From the NCBI GenBank assembly GCA_041690675.1, contig JAWLGU010000012.1, forward strand, positions 1-64,000: DNA of 64,000 bases, written 5' to 3'. The notes below the pieces were generated by a model. It was not told the origin of the DNA. It ran no database searches and saw nothing but the letters and a program-made list of their open reading frames with translations. Shown here one piece after another: positions 61,668 through 64,000 of the stretch (position 1 is the stretch's first letter; each line of letters begins with the position of its first letter). A program made the translations under genes and the position numbers. This stretch comes from UBA7803 sp041690675 (GTDB taxonomy: Bacteria > Pseudomonadota > Gammaproteobacteria > Pseudomonadales > Azotimanducaceae).

Positions 61668-63194
61668 TCAGTCGCACACGGTGTTGCGGCCTGACTCCTT
61701 TGCCCGGTACAGGGCCTGATCCGCCAGTTTCAGGGGCTCCGGTCCGTCGCGGCAGACGGTGGCGATTCCCGCGCTGGCCGTGATCCCGAAGGTGCCTCCG
61801 GCGGGAGCCGCGAACACCCGCGCCTCGATGGCGGCGCGAATGCGCCCGCCAATGGTGCGGGCTTCATCCGATGCCGTCTCCGGCAGCAGCAGCGCGAATT
61901 CCTCACCGCCGAGCCGAGCAGCGACATCGCTGTCACGTATGCAGGCGCGGATGGTCTCCGCCACCACGCTCAGCACGTGGTCGCCGGTCTCGTGACCGTA
62001 GGTGTCGTTCACCTCCTTGAAGCGGTCCAGATCCATCAGGATGACGCTCAGCTCGCGGCCGTGGCGCTGGCAGCGGCCCGTCTCTTCCTGCAGCCGGCGC
62101 ATGAAGTAACGGCGGTTGGGCAGGTCGGTGAGCGGATCCGTGTGGGCCAGATGCTCCATCTCCTGCTTCAGCCGGCGCAGCTCGGCTTCGGCCTCGAGCC
62201 GTTCCGTGACGTCCCGGAAGACCAGCGCCGTCCTGGCCTGCATTTGCCCGCCTCCATTGATGGTCGTAGCGCGAACGTCGTAGCTGCGCCCGCCGATGAC
62301 CACCTCGCGGCTGCCGGGGTGGAAGGCCTCGGCAGACAATCCTACCTGGCGGAGCCTCGCCCCCAGAGCATCGCTCTGTCCACCGACAGCACCGAGCATG
62401 CACCGGGCCGCGGAGTTCACGTCGACCACCGCGCCCCCGGCGTCCAGGATCACCACGCCGTCGGCCAACTCTTCCAGCACCTCCCGATGAAACGTGGGCG
62501 AGAGCTCCAGCAGGCCGGTCAGCAGCACTCCCCGGGTGAACACCATGAGCCCGAGGGCGAGGCCCAGGGGCGTGAGGTCGATGAACAGGGGACCGTTGCC
62601 GCTGAGGTGCAGCAAATTGAGCGCGGTGACGATGGCGGGTGCGGCGATGACACCCAGGAGGGCGTCCCGGTGCTGTGGGGAAGCAGACAACTCGTAAATC
62701 AGAATCAGAGTACCCGCCGCGATCAGCGAATAGGAGTAGACGACGTGGACCCGGAACCAGACACCGTAGTCGAGAGTCATGCCCACGAACCCCACCGTGA
62801 CCACCTCCCGGATCGCCGTCCACAGCAGGTGATGAAGCTCGTTGCTCCAAGCCAGAACGACGGTGAGGGCGGGAATGGCCGAGAGCGCGAGCAGTGGGCG
62901 CGCTCCCACCGTGCGCACGCGCCGCACGTAGGTCAGCGCGAACACCATCCACGCCACCGGTAGCAAAGCGATGCCCGGGTACTGCAGCTTGGAGGCGACG
63001 ATCTTCACATCCAGGCTGGTGGCGAGCGAGCCGAGGAGCTGGCCCAGGGCCCACAGGACCACGCACGCGCACAAACCCTGGATTGCGCCGGCGCCGGGGA
63101 GCTGGCCGCCCCGCCGGCGGACCGTCGACAGCGTGCCGAGCGCCAGCGCAATGGCGGTCAGCGACGGTAGCGACCAGGCGGTCAGTTGCAGCAT
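61668..63194 (-). CDS. Membrane diguanylate cyclase (7TM histidine-kinase-like N-domain, PAS, GGDEF)
   Basis: 508 aa from ATG 63194. N-terminal half contains seven hydrophobic segments (LTAIALALGTL, LCACVVLWALGQLLGSL, ALLPVAWMVFALTYV, LLALSAIPALTVVLAW and others), like the 7TM histidine-kinase N-domain. A PAS-like region (ELADGVVILDAGGAVVDVNSAARCML) precedes the GGDEF domain: DPLTDLPNRRYFMRRL and ARLGGEEFALLLPET. The intact GGEEF site means an active cyclase making c-di-GMP is likely. Confidence 0.93.
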   Translation of the reverse strand: MLQLTAWSLPSLTAIALALGTLSTVRRRGGQLPGAGAIQGLCACVVLWALGQLLGSLATSLDVKIVASKLQYPGIALLPVAWMVFALTYVRRVRTVGARPLLALSAIPALTVVLAWSNELHHLLWTAIREVVTVGFVGMTLDYGVWFRVHVVYSYSLIAAGTLILIYELSASPQHRDALLGVIAAPAIVTALNLLHLSGNGPLFIDLTPLGLALGLMVFTRGVLLTGLLELSPTFHREVLEELADGVVILDAGGAVVDVNSAARCMLGAVGGQSDALGARLRQVGLSAEAFHPGSREVVIGGRSYDVRATTINGGGQMQARTALVFRDVTERLEAEAELRRLKQEMEHLAHTDPLTDLPNRRYFMRRLQEETGRCQRHGRELSVILMDLDRFKEVNDTYGHETGDHVLSVVAETIRACIRDSDVAARLGGEEFALLLPETASDEARTIGGRIRAAIEARVFAAPAGGTFGITASAGIATVCRDGPEPLKLADQALYRAKESGRNTVCD

Positions 63195-63310
63195 GCGGGC
63201 CCTGCTAGATCCGTGGAACACGCGTCACGGCGGTCCGTCGCGCAGCGAAAGCATAGCAACGCTACCGGTTTCCGCGAGCCCGCCCGCAGCAAGCCCTGGA
63301 ATGATCCCCA

Positions 63311-63408
63311 TAGGAGCGCTTTCCAGCGCGCGAATGGGTCTTTAAGATCCTGATCGCGATCTGGAGACGCTACTACAGGCGATTCGCGCTCTGGAGAGCG
63401 CTCCTGCA
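63311..63408. repeat. Cluster of three REP-like elements
   Basis: One forward copy TAGGAGCGCTTTCCAGCGC at 63311 onward and two inverted copies (63353-63377, 63382-63408, e.g. CTCTGGAGAGCGCTCCTGCA). Each could form a small hairpin. They fill the space between the divergent GGDEF and DUF2855 genes. Pattern matches short palindromic repeats common in gammaproteobacterial intergenic regions. Confidence 0.75.
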
Positions 63409-63440
63409 GAAGAGTTCCTACAGGCACCGGAGACTGCCTC

Positions 63441-64000
63441 ATGAGCGATCACAACGACGTGTTGGAGGTCCGCCGCGACCGGCTGGAGGAAACCCGCGTG
63501 GTAACCGAGCCCGTCCCGGAACCCGGCCCCGGCGAGGCCCTGCTGCGTGTGGACGCCTTCGCCTTCACCGCCAACAACGTCACCTACGGCGTGGCGGGCG
63601 ACATGGTCGGCTACTGGCAGTTCTTCCCCGCCGTGGGCGGCCGGGAGGGCGGCTGGGGCCGCATCCCGGTGTGGGGATTCGCGGACGTGGTGAGCTCCAC
63701 GGTGGATGGCATGGCACCCGGCGACCGCTTCTACGGCTACTTCCCCATGGCTGGCTATCTGCTGGTGAAGCCGGAGCGGGTCACCGACCACGGTTTCCAC
63801 GACGGCGCCAAGCATCGGGCCGAACTGCCGCCGGTGTACAACAGCTACACCCGCACCAGCACTGATCCGGCGTACCGGTCGGACCAGGAGGCCATGCAGA
63901 TGCTGTTCCGGCCGCTCTTCACCACCAGCTTCTTTCTGGACGACTTCCTCGCCGACAACGACTTCTTCGGCGCAAAGACCGTGGTGCTCTCCAGCGCCTC
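63441..64000 (+). CDS. DUF2855 family protein (5' part, cut by window edge)
   Basis: 186 codons visible, start ATG 63441 with GGAG upstream. ALLRVDAFAFTANNVTYGVAGDMVGYWQFFPA and RIPVWGFADVVSSTVDGMAPGDRFYGYFPMAGYLLVKP match DUF2855, a family resembling medium-chain dehydrogenases (MDR) without clear zinc ligands. The stop is beyond 64000. Function unknown. Confidence 0.85.
   Translation, partial: MSDHNDVLEVRRDRLEETRVVTEPVPEPGPGEALLRVDAFAFTANNVTYGVAGDMVGYWQFFPAVGGREGGWGRIPVWGFADVVSSTVDGMAPGDRFYGYFPMAGYLLVKPERVTDHGFHDGAKHRAELPPVYNSYTRTSTDPAYRSDQEAMQMLFRPLFTTSFFLDDFLADNDFFGAKTVVLSSA

Overview
The window is a GC-rich chromosomal segment, densely coded on both strands with no phage, plasmid or insertion-sequence genes. 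The content points to an aerobic proteobacterium, most likely a gammaproteobacterium. It has an outer membrane (TonB-dependent receptor, two other beta-barrel candidates, several lipoproteins), Shine-Dalgarno-led genes, two tRNAs and a large lipid/xenobiotic catabolic repertoire. Genus-level assignment is not possible from the sequence alone. One 100-N scaffold gap lies at 27071-27170.

Most notable result: two genes that ordinary gene calling would split are selenoprotein genes. On the minus strand (13333-13869) an in-frame TGA encodes the U of a U-G-S-C motif, identifying a UGSC-family selenoprotein. It is translationally coupled to a 526-residue protein with a thioredoxin-like N-terminal domain (13866-15446). 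On the plus strand (16513-17610) an in-frame TGA encodes the U of a U-G-C active site in a thioredoxin-fold (redoxin) protein. In both, a hairpin with G in its apical loop starts close behind the TGA (19 and 20 nt from TGA to loop), as expected of a bacterial SECIS element. The genes for selenocysteine synthesis and insertion are not in the window.

Layout. 1-5.3 kb: tRNA-Pro, small secreted proteins, an ECF sigma factor with a putative zinc-type anti-sigma factor, a TPR/beta-barrel protein and a DUF4382 lipoprotein. 5.3-12.4 kb: an ectB-like aminotransferase without ectA or ectC, SDR, epoxide hydrolase, acetoacetate-CoA ligase and a DUF3604 lipoprotein. 12.4-18.4 kb: thiol/cysteine-rich island with a GFA protein, the two selenoproteins, a tandem MmcQ/YjbR protein, a YbaK deacylase and a zinc-ribbon protein. 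18.4-27.4 kb: DUF2238 membrane protein, serine hydrolase, MaoC hydratase, acyl-CoA dehydrogenase, TauD dioxygenase, host-attachment-family protein, CstA transporter interrupted by the gap, and Pmp3. 27.4-35.4 kb: entericidin-like peptide, Ada with a 2OG-Fe oxygenase, two SDRs, a response regulator, tRNA-Gly, a methyltransferase, GNAT and DHFR-like enzymes, and a broken YciI gene. 35.4-50.9 kb: a catabolic region with two HyuA/HyuB pairs, MFS transporter, TonB receptor, GntR regulator, CoA-transferase, HMG-CoA lyase and isochorismatase-family hydrolase. Two copies of TGTATACA flank the regulator gene and probably serve as its operators. 50.9-55.4 kb: modCBA with an overlapping hybrid histidine kinase. 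55.4-64 kb: Baeyer-Villiger monooxygenase, a putative outer-membrane barrel, acyl-CoA dehydrogenase, GlcG-like protein, an ArsR/cation-efflux pair, a diguanylate cyclase, REP-like repeats, and a DUF2855 gene cut by the window edge.

No stretch longer than about 300 bases lacks a gene.
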